DNA from: a virus
IMG/VR virus record: IMGVR_UViG_3300028557_002647
Coordinates: 1-40,292 of that record
Direction: 5' to 3' (one strand)
Length of the DNA: 40,292 nucleotides
Position 1 is the first letter of the stretch, and each line of letters begins with the position of its first letter. The notes under the pieces are model-generated. The model ran no database searches and had not been told where the DNA came from. It saw nothing but the letters and a program-made list of their open reading frames with translations. A program made the position numbers and the translations under genes. This document shows, piece after piece, positions 30,675-38,428 of the stretch.

Positions 30675-31299
30675 TAACGCTTATGACGTTGTTGAGCAAT
30701 TTGAAAGAGAAATTGCTGAATTTGCAGGCTCAAAATATGCTATAGCCGTAGATTCATGTACAAATGCGCTGTTTTTGTCTTTAATGTATTGTAGTAGACA
30801 ACCTGAACGTATAACACTTCCAAAATATACATATATTTCTGTGCCAAGTTCCATAATTCATGCTGGATATAAGGTTCAGTTTGAAGATTTAAATTGGACA
30901 GGTATATATCAACTCAAGCCATTGCCTATATTTGACGGGGCAGTGAGATTTAAGCGAAATATGTATGCGGGAGGCTTTCATTGTTTATCTTTTCATATTA
31001 AAAAACATTTAAAGATCGGCCGCGGCGGAATGGTTTTAACAGATGATATAGAAGCAGCTAGATGGTTTAAATTAGCACGATTCAATGGCCGCAACCCGGT
31101 AAATCATACCGGAGACACTTTTCGTATGCTGGGATGGAATTTTTATATGACTAACTCTGATGCTGCAAGAGGATTATGGTTACTATCAACTATGGTTGGT
31201 GAGCAACCAGATATTACCACAAATAATTACCCAGATCTCTCTGTGTATGATTTCGAAAATAGTAAGAGTGGAAAACTACTCGAATTGAAAAATGAGTAA
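30667..31299 (+). CDS. Short DegT/DnrJ/EryC1-type protein
   Basis: 210 residues, little more than half the size of the family (about 370-400 aa). AIAVDSCTNALFLSLM is the PLP phosphate-binding start, and CLSFHIKKHLKIGRGGM carries the Lys of the S-F-H-x-x-K-x-(L)-x-x-G-(R/E)-GGM pattern that forms the Schiff base. The C-terminal small domain is absent. Sugar aminotransferases of this family convert keto-sugars to amino sugars. A shortened form may be active as a dimer or may have another role. Overlaps the RfbH-like gene by 8 nt. Confidence 0.75.
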   Translation: MNSNAYDVVEQFEREIAEFAGSKYAIAVDSCTNALFLSLMYCSRQPERITLPKYTYISVPSSIIHAGYKVQFEDLNWTGIYQLKPLPIFDGAVRFKRNMYAGGFHCLSFHIKKHLKIGRGGMVLTDDIEAARWFKLARFNGRNPVNHTGDTFRMLGWNFYMTNSDAARGLWLLSTMVGEQPDITTNNYPDLSVYDFENSKSGKLLELKNE

Positions 31300-32599
31300 G
31301 CAAGCCCTTATTAAAAAGTTTTTAGCAGAAGTAAAGTCGCAATACTTTATTCCTGAGTGTAGTCGTAATTTAAAACCGGGTAAGGATAGGGTTCTATACT
31401 CAGGCCCTCTATTTGATGAAGATGAAATCTTCGAAGCTATCGATTCAATACTTTTCGGCAAATGGTTTACTAGTGGTGAAAAAGTGCATAAGTTTGAACA
31501 AGAGTTTAGCAAATATACACATAGCAAATTCTCACTCATGGTAAACTCTGGTAGCTCTGCTAATTTGGTTATGATAGCTGCGCTTAAGAAGTATTTTAAT
31601 TGGACCGAGAAAGATGAAATATTAGTTTCAGTAGTTGGCTTCCCAACAACTTTAAATCCTATTATTCAAAATAATCTTAAACCGGTATTTGTTGATATAG
31701 AATATGAAACTCTTAATTTTGACCTAGCAGAGCTCGAAAAAAAGATTACCAGCAATACTCGTGCTATTTTTGTTTCACCAGTACTAGGCAACCCGCCTGA
31801 TATAGATAAGTTGCTTACTATACAAAAAAAATATAACATTCAATTGATACTTGATGGTTGTGATAGTCTAGGTACAAAATGGAAGGGCAAACTTTTAAAT
31901 GAGTATTTTATCGCTTCAAGCTGTTCCTTTTATCCGGCACATCACTTAACTACAGGAGAAGGCGGTATGGTATCGTCCAATAATGAAGAAATTATAAAAA
32001 TAGCAAGGACATTTAGTTGGTGGGGAAGAGATTGTTTTTGTGTTGGTATTGCAAACCTTGCAAAATGCGGTGCCTGCGGCTGTAGATTTAGCAAATGGAT
32101 AAAAGACCTACCCTATCCAATAGACCATAAATACTTTTTTACTCAAATTGGCTACAACCTTAAGCCGTTAGATTTACAAGGCGGTATTGGGCTCGCACAA
32201 CTAAAAAAAATTAATACTATTCATAAAGTCAGAAAAAGTAATAAGCGTCAAATTCAACAAATATTAAGTACTCTCTCATATTTAAAATATCCAAAATCAT
32301 ATCAACATGCAGATGTGTCTTGGTTTGGCGTACCTGTGATATGCGATTCGTTTGCTACAAAGCAGCGCCTGATTAGCTATCTTGAAGAAAATAATATTCA
32401 AACTCGAAATTATTTTGCAGGCAACATACTCTTACACCCTGCATATTCACATCTTGAGGATTGGCGAAACTACCCAAACGCATGTAGTGTACTTGAGAAA
32501 GTATTTTTTCTAGGATGTGCACCTGTTATTTCAAAAGAGCATATACAGTATATTGCTACAGTTATTGCAAACTATAAAGAAATGTTAAATAAAAAATGA
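31292..32599 (+). CDS. rfbH: RfbH-like CDP-4-keto-6-deoxyglucose 3-dehydratase
   Basis: 435 residues, the size of RfbH/E1. It is a DegT-fold enzyme in which the Schiff-base Lys is replaced by His: SFYPAHHLTTGEGGM (His217), exactly the feature that makes RfbH/E1 use PMP and dehydrate instead of transaminate. Cys248, Cys250, Cys259, Cys262 and Cys264 (CFC…CGACGC) lie where E1 carries its [2Fe-2S] cluster, and DHKYFFTQIGYNLKPLDLQGGIGLAQL follows as in RfbH. The reaction starts 3-deoxygenation for dideoxyhexoses such as abequose or paratose in O-antigens. The reductase partner (RfbI/E3) is not in this window. Confidence 0.88.
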   Translation: MSKQALIKKFLAEVKSQYFIPECSRNLKPGKDRVLYSGPLFDEDEIFEAIDSILFGKWFTSGEKVHKFEQEFSKYTHSKFSLMVNSGSSANLVMIAALKKYFNWTEKDEILVSVVGFPTTLNPIIQNNLKPVFVDIEYETLNFDLAELEKKITSNTRAIFVSPVLGNPPDIDKLLTIQKKYNIQLILDGCDSLGTKWKGKLLNEYFIASSCSFYPAHHLTTGEGGMVSSNNEEIIKIARTFSWWGRDCFCVGIANLAKCGACGCRFSKWIKDLPYPIDHKYFFTQIGYNLKPLDLQGGIGLAQLKKINTIHKVRKSNKRQIQQILSTLSYLKYPKSYQHADVSWFGVPVICDSFATKQRLISYLEENNIQTRNYFAGNILLHPAYSHLEDWRNYPNACSVLEKVFFLGCAPVISKEHIQYIATVIANYKEMLNKK

Positions 32600-33498
32600 A
32601 CCATACTATGTGTAGCGGATCCCTGTTACCGCTGACTACAACTCTTCTTGATCGAGGGGTAGTAATTAAGATTTTCTTTTCGGAAAACTCTTTAAAGAAA
32701 TTTGTTATAGTTTGCAGCTCAAAGTATGCTTCGTTTTTTGGTTTACCCCAAGTCGCTGGAGATTTTGTAGATGTAATTAGCGACAAAGCACTAGATATCA
32801 GCAATCTTAGTATTGACGTGTTAGAGTACCAGCATCTCCCACCAAATGTCTATCTTGACGACTTGACGAAAGATGTTGGACTCGCGCAAACATTTGGTAG
32901 AGATTTTCTCATACAAGACAAAAGCTACATAGAGAATATTAAAAATTTTATTAATCAAGAGCGCGCGCGGTTTATTTCCTTTATTCTAGAGTCAATGGAT
33001 GTTGTGCATAAATCAGATAGAGATTTAATTAATGCAAGCTATTTAGTTAGATTCCTTGAACTACCCACACCGGGTGAATCTGCTGAAATAATTAGCAATA
33101 AAATTAAGCAAGATGCAATTAATAAGTTTTTTATTGTCAAGGATAGTGATCAGTATATATTACCTGGTCTACGACAAATTGGCACTACAAACAACATTAT
33201 TAATAATAAGGATATTGATATTATCAATGCAGTTAAAACGCTTTGGTATTATGAAATAGAAAAGCAGAAAGAAAATGCGTTGGTATATATAGAAAATATA
33301 CTAAAGCAATTACTAGAAAGCTCCACAGACTTGGATGATATAGAAAAGCAAGAACATATTACACAAAGCTATCAGTATACTGAGGCGATTAAAAGTATTA
33401 ATAAAGACATTCTCAATGACTGTCATAATATAAAAGAGGTCATTAATTTATGGCCAGACATACTCTACCCCCTACCATGGTTCGCATATGGAAATTAA
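32596..33498 (+). CDS. Unrecognised protein with C-terminal WPDIL motif, copy B
   Basis: 300 residues, ATG overlapping the RfbH stop. The first 200 residues are not like those of copy A (26670-27584) as far as I can see, but the last 90 are: a TLWYYEIEKQKENAL helix, then an EV-x-x-LWPDILYPLPW end with a short aromatic tail. Highly helical and acidic/basic; no Cys and no catalytic motif. The next gene, a GT32-type transferase, overlaps it by 11 nt, as a transferase does downstream of copy A. Confidence 0.7.
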   Translation: MNHTMCSGSLLPLTTTLLDRGVVIKIFFSENSLKKFVIVCSSKYASFFGLPQVAGDFVDVISDKALDISNLSIDVLEYQHLPPNVYLDDLTKDVGLAQTFGRDFLIQDKSYIENIKNFINQERARFISFILESMDVVHKSDRDLINASYLVRFLELPTPGESAEIISNKIKQDAINKFFIVKDSDQYILPGLRQIGTTNNIINNKDIDIINAVKTLWYYEIEKQKENALVYIENILKQLLESSTDLDDIEKQEHITQSYQYTEAIKSINKDILNDCHNIKEVINLWPDILYPLPWFAYGN

Positions 33499-34231
33499 TT
33501 TTTTATGGATCGGAAATAAATTAGGTAAGCTTGAACAACTAACGTTAAAATCTTTTTTTGATAACGGCCATCAGCCGGTAGTGTGGTTATACGAAGGAGA
33601 GTGTGCGGGTATACCTGAAGGTACCTTTAAGAGAGATGCAAATGAAATTCTACCATCATCGAGAATTTTTTCTTACGAAGGTCGTGGAGATTGCAGAGCA
33701 GGAAGTTATGGTGGCTTCTCCGATCTCTTTAGATACTATCTATTAAAAGCTGTGGGCGGTTGGTATTGCGACATGGATGTTACCTGTCTGCAATCGTTTG
33801 CTGCCATTAGCAACAGCGAGTATGTAATACGTCCACACAACAAGGTGGAGATAGTTGGTAATATAATAAAAATACCTAAGAATGCACCTTTTCTCGACGA
33901 TTGCATAGCATTAACAGAAAAGCACATAGATAAAAGTAATGACAGATGGGTCAAGCCGGTAGAAATATTGAGAGATTGCGTCAAGAAACATTCTCTGGAG
34001 CAATACATTGCACCAATTGACTGGTTTGGAAACGATAACATTGAAGATATAAGAAAGATGCTCAGCATAGGTGTTTTTTGTAAAAAAGAACTACAACCAA
34101 AGTATGCACTACATTGGTGCAATGAAGCAACATCCACAGGTCAGTGGGATTACTCTATAAAAAGAAACTTTAATAAACCTATACCAACAACATTATTTTA
34201 TAATTTATTAAAAAAACATAAGCTACTATGA
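33488..34231 (+). CDS. Glycosyltransferase, GT32-like (DXD sugar-binding region)
   Basis: 247 residues. SDLFRYYLLKAVGGWYCDMDV (about 80-98) is the signature of the GT32/OCH1 'DXD sugar-binding' family, with Asp95 and Asp97 binding metal and the nucleotide sugar. NFLWIGNKLG at the N-terminus is the usual first strand. The C-terminal HWCNEAT region fits the end of the fold. It would add a hexose to a glycan; the donor is unknown. Overlaps the following GT8 gene by 4 nt. Confidence 0.85.
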   Translation: MEINFLWIGNKLGKLEQLTLKSFFDNGHQPVVWLYEGECAGIPEGTFKRDANEILPSSRIFSYEGRGDCRAGSYGGFSDLFRYYLLKAVGGWYCDMDVTCLQSFAAISNSEYVIRPHNKVEIVGNIIKIPKNAPFLDDCIALTEKHIDKSNDRWVKPVEILRDCVKKHSLEQYIAPIDWFGNDNIEDIRKMLSIGVFCKKELQPKYALHWCNEATSTGQWDYSIKRNFNKPIPTTLFYNLLKKHKLL

Positions 34232-35079
34232 ATGCTGCCTTTGTAACAACCTTAGATGACAATTTTGTACCGGGTTATATGGTTGCAGCTTCAACATTAA
34301 TTGCAACAACAGTTAATTTTAATTATGATATTGTTATTTTCGAATGGGGTACACTCAGTGAGGCAAATAAAGAAAAGATAAGACAATTATACCCCCGTAC
34401 AATTTTTAAGCTTATACGTACAGCAGATTACCCAGGAGTTACATATGATACAGAACACCGCATATGGCCGTACAACTGCGGCTATCGATTTGATATATTT
34501 TTACTAAAAGAATACGAAAAAATAATATTTTTTGATTGTGATATTGTTTTTAATATTGATATGACACCTTTAATTTTATCTGATATTAATTTTGGCGCTG
34601 TTCTAAGACCAGCTACACGCATGCTTCAATTTGAAGGTAATATAGGTTTTGCTGCTGGAGTTATGGTTATAGGTAAGCCATTTTTAAGCTCCTCAACTCG
34701 AGATGGTTTAATTGATCTGCTCAAGCAAGGTCCACCAGTAGATGAGAGAGTTTTATCAAAAAAATGGGTTGGCAATGAGCCTATTTTAAACACTTTTTTT
34801 AAAGAAAGGGTCACCTGGCTTCCTAAGCAATATAATTTATGTACTGATGAAGTTGGGTACGGTACCTTAAAGAATATAGTGCCAAATTTACAATATATTG
34901 GGCATAGAAAACCCTGGCACAGCAAGAATATAGCAGATCAATTTGACCCGTATATTATACAAGCATTAACAAAATTAAACGGAAGATCATACGTAGACAT
35001 TTTATTAAAAAAACTATCAAAGTATTTTTTGAGCAAACAACAAAGCACGCAGTTGAGTACCTGTAATTATGACATATAA
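34228..35079 (+). CDS. Glycosyltransferase family 8
   Basis: 283 residues. NAAFVTTLDDNFVPGYMVAASTL is the GT8 start (binding the uridine), Asp103-Cys-Asp105 in IIFFDCDIVF the DxD metal site, and GHRKPWH near 230 the third metal ligand region (H-x-x-x-KPW). GT8 enzymes include LPS galactosyl- and glucosyltransferases (retaining). The N-terminus and length match bacterial LPS GT8 proteins. ATGA overlap with the GT32 gene; 11-nt overlap with the PIG-L-type gene. Confidence 0.88.
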   Translation: MNAAFVTTLDDNFVPGYMVAASTLIATTVNFNYDIVIFEWGTLSEANKEKIRQLYPRTIFKLIRTADYPGVTYDTEHRIWPYNCGYRFDIFLLKEYEKIIFFDCDIVFNIDMTPLILSDINFGAVLRPATRMLQFEGNIGFAAGVMVIGKPFLSSSTRDGLIDLLKQGPPVDERVLSKKWVGNEPILNTFFKERVTWLPKQYNLCTDEVGYGTLKNIVPNLQYIGHRKPWHSKNIADQFDPYIIQALTKLNGRSYVDILLKKLSKYFLSKQQSTQLSTCNYDI

Positions 35080-35743
35080 TAAATCAATGGAAAGAGTTGT
35101 CATAGTGGTTCCTCATGGTGACGATGAGGCTATTGGATTCGCAGGAGCTATACAAAAACATATTCAGGGAGGAGATAATGTTACAGTAATTTTTGCGCGT
35201 GGTGCTGCACCTAATGACCAGAGATCTGAGTATCAGATAGAGTGTACTAGGATAGCCAAAGACATTTTAAAATATCACGATATAAAATACTTACATATAC
35301 CTGAGATTACTATATCAGATAATCCCTTATTACTTTTCCGTGCACTAGAGACTGCTCTCTATGAATTAGACCCCACAATTGTTTATACTACATTCTGGGG
35401 TGATAATCACCAGGATCATCAGATAACATATGATTGCGTATCTAGGCTTATACGTGTGTGGGGTGGGTTAAAGGTGAAGAGATTTTTAGTAGGTGAGATA
35501 GCGAGCTCCACCGATCAATCATTAAAAATACCCCATAACATGTTTGTACCAAATTACTATATCAAACTGTCAGATAAAGAATTCCGTAATAAAGTAAATT
35601 CACTTTTATGCTACACAGGTGAATTAATGAAAGAGCCTCACCCCAGATCAGCAAAAGGTTTAGAAACACTTGCAAGGCTTAGAGGTATGGAGTGTAACTC
35701 AGAATTTGCAGAAGCCTTTATGTGTCTCAGACACATTGCTTAG
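35069..35743 (+). CDS. PIG-L/LmbE family deacetylase
   Basis: 224 residues. PHGDDEAIGFAGAI (His16, Asp18, Asp19) and GDNHQDHQI later supply the zinc ligands of the PIG-L fold (PHPDDE and HxDH). Such enzymes remove N-acetyl groups from amino sugars such as GlcNAc-linked lipids or antibiotics. Together with the GNAT and DegT genes, it suggests modification of amino-sugar acyl groups in the same pathway. An ATG at 35087 (MERVVIVV) is an alternative start. The 3' end overlaps the convergent GT8 gene by 17 nt. Confidence 0.85.
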   Translation: MTYNKSMERVVIVVPHGDDEAIGFAGAIQKHIQGGDNVTVIFARGAAPNDQRSEYQIECTRIAKDILKYHDIKYLHIPEITISDNPLLLFRALETALYELDPTIVYTTFWGDNHQDHQITYDCVSRLIRVWGGLKVKRFLVGEIASSTDQSLKIPHNMFVPNYYIKLSDKEFRNKVNSLLCYTGELMKEPHPRSAKGLETLARLRGMECNSEFAEAFMCLRHIA

Positions 35744-36533
35744 CATACGAATCAAAAATTCTCTTAAGGTTTTCTGCCTCTTTATTTGTATCAGTAGCTA
35801 CTTTGCTCAATTCATCTAATACAAACGGCTCAAAGCATTTTTTAGGGTCATCTGAATGCCATGGTTTAGTGAATCCATGATACTGTATAATATTTGCACT
35901 CTGAAGCATTTTTCCTGTAGCTATTGAACTCACCACATTAAATTCTTGTGGAAGATACTTTACAGTATCTTCGAAGCAGATATTAAAGACAGGTTGATCG
36001 CTAGACCAACTCTTCCGTGACGCTATCCGTATTAGCTTATCTTTATAATACGGTCTGAGAATATTCTTTGATATTGACATTAAACCACAATTGAAGCGCT
36101 CTTTATCTCTAACCTTGGGATCATTAGGACCTATTTCAGGAATACCTAAATGCTTTCTGCAAGAACCAAAATCATAATCATAATTAAACAACTCTGATAT
36201 ATCCTTAAGTACAACCATGTCGGAGTCCAGAATTATAATTCTATTATATCCCAGGTCTCCCATTTCAAAAACATCAAACCTATAGAAAAGATTATAGCCC
36301 CATTGCTCTGTAGTAGGCTTACATCCAGTATAATCATTTTTTTTGGGCTGTAATACTTTGATATGTTTGTATAGTAATTTAACTGATTCTATATTTTCAT
36401 TAGAAAGATTACCATCAGACAGAAGCAAGATATCTCCGTCGAACCAGGGATTAGTCTTAATTAAACTCAGTAAAAATACTTTCATACTAAGAATGAAGTC
36501 GTCATTCAGTGCAAAGAGTAATGCTGTATTCAT
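35727..36533 (-). CDS. Glycosyltransferase family 8 (second)
   Basis: 268 residues. ALLFALNDDFILSMKVFLLSL is the GT8 N-terminus, RIIILDSDMVVLKDI holds the DxD (DSD), and YHGFTKPWH the C-terminal metal ligand motif. It resembles the GT8 at 34228-35079 in layout but is clearly diverged. It is on the opposite strand to both glycan operons and overlaps the PIG-L-type gene tail to tail by 17 nt, so it is expressed separately. No convincing promoter was found for it. Confidence 0.87.
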   Translation of the reverse strand: MNTALLFALNDDFILSMKVFLLSLIKTNPWFDGDILLLSDGNLSNENIESVKLLYKHIKVLQPKKNDYTGCKPTTEQWGYNLFYRFDVFEMGDLGYNRIIILDSDMVVLKDISELFNYDYDFGSCRKHLGIPEIGPNDPKVRDKERFNCGLMSISKNILRPYYKDKLIRIASRKSWSSDQPVFNICFEDTVKYLPQEFNVVSSIATGKMLQSANIIQYHGFTKPWHSDDPKKCFEPFVLDELSKVATDTNKEAENLKRIFDSYAKQCV

Positions 36534-36564
36534 ATGAATTAGTATCTTAATTTAGCTCAGATTC

Positions 36565-36592
36565 TTGATTTTACAAGAAGTTGTACTAAAAT
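36565..36592 (+). promoter_or_regulatory. Sigma70-like promoter abutting the small gene at 36599
   Basis: TTGATT (36565-36570), 16-nt spacer, TAAAAT (36587-36592), then 6 nt to the ATG. Confidence 0.6.
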
Positions 36593-36598
36593 TGCTGA

Positions 36599-36778
36599 AT
36601 GGACGTGTCGACAGTTTTACAGTTTTTTGACTTATCTAAACCATGCCCTAGCTCTATTAAAAACGGAGAAACTCTTCGACAAGCGTTTGTTGAGGAAATT
36701 AACAGTATCTCTGCACAATGCAAGGAATGTGAGCGTATAAAAATTCGTGATAAATACATAAAAATAATTAGATCATGA
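36599..36778 (+). CDS. Small 59-aa CxxC protein
   Basis: MDVSTVLQFFDLSKPCP… to …CKECERIKIRDKYIKIIRS, 59 residues. Not recognised. A CKEC pair sits in a helical, basic C-terminal half, which might bind zinc. Three facts support it as a real gene: a promoter with the 6-nt spacing seen elsewhere, an ATGA overlap with the dehydrogenase gene, and an open frame filling the gap completely. A GATAAATA late box lies inside its last codons. Confidence 0.65.
   Translation: MDVSTVLQFFDLSKPCPSSIKNGETLRQAFVEEINSISAQCKECERIKIRDKYIKIIRS
36749..36756 (+). promoter_or_regulatory. Internal late promoter box
   Basis: GATAAATA within the small gene, 18 nt before the dehydrogenase ATG at 36775; it could give the downstream genes a second, late transcript. 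Confidence 0.35.
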
Positions 36779-37545
36779 AAGTATTAATTGTTGGTCATGG
36801 TTATGTTGGCTCTGCTGTATCTTCTATTTTTAAGAAAGCAGAAAAAATTATTATTGACCCGCGAATTAATAATTTATTAATTACTGACGTTTCGCAAATT
36901 AGCTTTAACGCAGTATTTGTTTGCGTAGATACACCTGCAACTAATAACTTTAAGACTCTTAACAGTGTGCTTTGGCTCCTCGATAAACATATGAAGAAGG
37001 GGACTATTGTCTGCTGCAAGTCTACAGCATCTCCAGCATTTTATGAATGTGCAGAAAAGAGATATAGGAATATACATTTAATTCATAGCCCTGAATATCT
37101 CTCCCACCATTCAAACATACGTGATTTCCAATTACAAAAATTTGCTATTTTTGGAGGGGATCGTCTGGCATGTATTGCTCTATCGAAAGTTTTAAAATCT
37201 AGATTAAGACTTTTAAAGCAAGTAGAATTAACAGATATTAGGACCGCGGCGCTAGTAAAATATGCTGCAAATGGTTTTTTAGCATATAAAATTACTTTTT
37301 TTAATGAGCTATATAACATACATGAGAAATTAAAAATACCAGTATCATATAAAAGGTTAGTCGAGCTTCTAGTATTAGATGAACGTATAGGCCCTTCACA
37401 TACACAGGTACCGGGTAGGGATGGTAAAAGAGGGTGGGGCGGACATTGCTTTGATAAAGACAATTTAGAGTTTGAAAAATTCAGTAAGAGTAAATTAATT
37501 AAGTTTATGAGAAACATTAACAAAGAACACAGGGTGCAAAAATGA
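36775..37545 (+). CDS. Compact UDP-glucose/GDP-mannose dehydrogenase-like enzyme
   Basis: 256 residues. VLIVGHGYVGSAV is the NAD-binding loop (residues 3-15), VFVCVDTPA and KSTASPAF are conserved strands of the nucleotide-sugar dehydrogenase family, AALVKYAANGFLAYKITFFNEL is the central helix, and GGHCFDKDN carries the catalytic Cys225. The C-terminal UDP-binding domain (over 100 residues) is absent. Phage forms of this size are known. The likely product is a uronic acid sugar nucleotide, if it is active. Coupled to the small gene upstream (ATGA) and to the membrane protein downstream. Confidence 0.85.
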   Translation: MKVLIVGHGYVGSAVSSIFKKAEKIIIDPRINNLLITDVSQISFNAVFVCVDTPATNNFKTLNSVLWLLDKHMKKGTIVCCKSTASPAFYECAEKRYRNIHLIHSPEYLSHHSNIRDFQLQKFAIFGGDRLACIALSKVLKSRLRLLKQVELTDIRTAALVKYAANGFLAYKITFFNELYNIHEKLKIPVSYKRLVELLVLDERIGPSHTQVPGRDGKRGWGGHCFDKDNLEFEKFSKSKLIKFMRNINKEHRVQK

Positions 37546-37871
37546 TTGAATACTATCTTTCTGGCTTAGGTGTAACCCTTACAGCATTATTAATATGGTT
37601 TTATAGTCCAATAAAAACAACTTTAGGACAAATTTTTATTAGTAAGAGCATCCATAGCAATGCCGACTTTGAAACAGCATTGCTATTTAAATCACCATTT
37701 TTTGGAAAATTACTTGGCTGCTATATTTGTAGCTCCTTCTGGGGATCTTTGTGTATAGGTGTTAGTTTTTATATAGTTTTTGATTTACCTGCGTATTTCC
37801 CGTTTTTAGCTTGGTTTACCTATCCGAGTGTTGCTTATCTCTATAAGACAGTGATCGATAAGAATAAATAA
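37542..37871 (+). CDS. Small membrane protein with CxxC (DUF1360-like)
   Basis: 109 residues with an N-terminal membrane segment (about 7-22), a soluble linker, GCYICSSFWGS, and two hydrophobic segments (about 70-100). The (G)-C-x-x-C-x-S-FW-x-S pattern next to a membrane helix is like small DUF1360-type membrane proteins. Function unknown. ATG overlaps the dehydrogenase stop (ATGA), so it may anchor or assist a glycan step at the inner membrane. Confidence 0.6.
   Translation: MIEYYLSGLGVTLTALLIWFYSPIKTTLGQIFISKSIHSNADFETALLFKSPFFGKLLGCYICSSFWGSLCIGVSFYIVFDLPAYFPFLAWFTYPSVAYLYKTVIDKNK
37863..37870 (+). promoter_or_regulatory. Late promoter box overlapping a stop codon
   Basis: AATAAATA spans the last codons of the membrane protein gene and part of its TAA; it ends 4 nt before the ATG at 37875. 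Confidence 0.5.
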
Positions 37872-37874
37872 TAT

Positions 37875-38210
37875 ATGAGCAATTTTTGGCAGCCAAAAAT
37901 AGATCGTTGGCTTGAGAGCGTCAATGTTAATAATACAGCAGCGTTTTCCACTAGCTATCAGTATGCTCCCAATGAAGGAGAAGAGGGTAAGCACAAAATG
38001 CATATCAGTGGTGTTGGCACCATGACACTTGAACAATTGAGAGACAAGATAAAGGACAAACTCAGCACTCTTGCTGGTGCAGCAGATTCTGAAGATCTTG
38101 GCAGTATGGAGCAAGTTTATCACGAATTATTCACTTCACCAGAACTTAACAATCTTCTTAAACAATACACAGAAATTCTGAGAAAGATTAAAGCAAGTAA
38201 GATTGCTTAA
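37875..38210 (+). CDS. Hypothetical protein
   Basis: 111 residues, soluble. N-terminal part MSNFWQPKIDRWLESVNV, a middle with HKMHISGVGTMTLEQLRDKIKDKLSTLAGAA and a helical C-terminus (SPELNNLLKQYTEILRKIK). Not recognised. Expressed from a late-type box. Together with the next small gene it forms a short unit before the phosphoribosyltransferase. Confidence 0.6.
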   Translation: MSNFWQPKIDRWLESVNVNNTAAFSTSYQYAPNEGEEGKHKMHISGVGTMTLEQLRDKIKDKLSTLAGAADSEDLGSMEQVYHELFTSPELNNLLKQYTEILRKIKASKIA

Positions 38211-38218
38211 TTTAATCT

Positions 38219-38398
38219 ATGTCTACAGGTAAGGCAAAGACTAAGATTACCGCGGACTTTGTATTAGATGTATACGAGCGGAGCAAAAGAGCTAAAGGCA
38301 AGGCAGCAGCAGATCTTCTACAAACAACGATTACTCTCAGCAAACATTTAAACGAATGGCTGGTTATCTCTGATGTTCTGTTAAAGAAAAAACCTTGA
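38219..38398 (+). CDS. Small basic 59-aa protein
   Basis: MSTGKAKTKITADFVLDVYERSKRAKGKAAADLLQ… to …LLKKKP. 59 residues, basic, predicted helical (DFVLDVYERSKRA, LSKHLNEWLVISDVL). Not recognised. It starts 8 nt after the previous stop, and its TGA stop is part of the TTGAAA -35 box of the next gene. The composition would allow nucleic-acid binding, without further support. Confidence 0.55.
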   Translation: MSTGKAKTKITADFVLDVYERSKRAKGKAAADLLQTTITLSKHLNEWLVISDVLLKKKP

Positions 38399-38422
38399 AA
38401 TTTTGATAGTGCTGGGTATTAT
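38395..38422 (+). promoter_or_regulatory. Sigma70-like promoter abutting the phosphoribosyltransferase start
   Basis: TTGAAA (38395-38400), 16-nt spacer, TATTAT (38417-38422), then 6 nt to the ATG at 38429. Confidence 0.6.
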
Positions 38423-38428
38423 GGTTAG

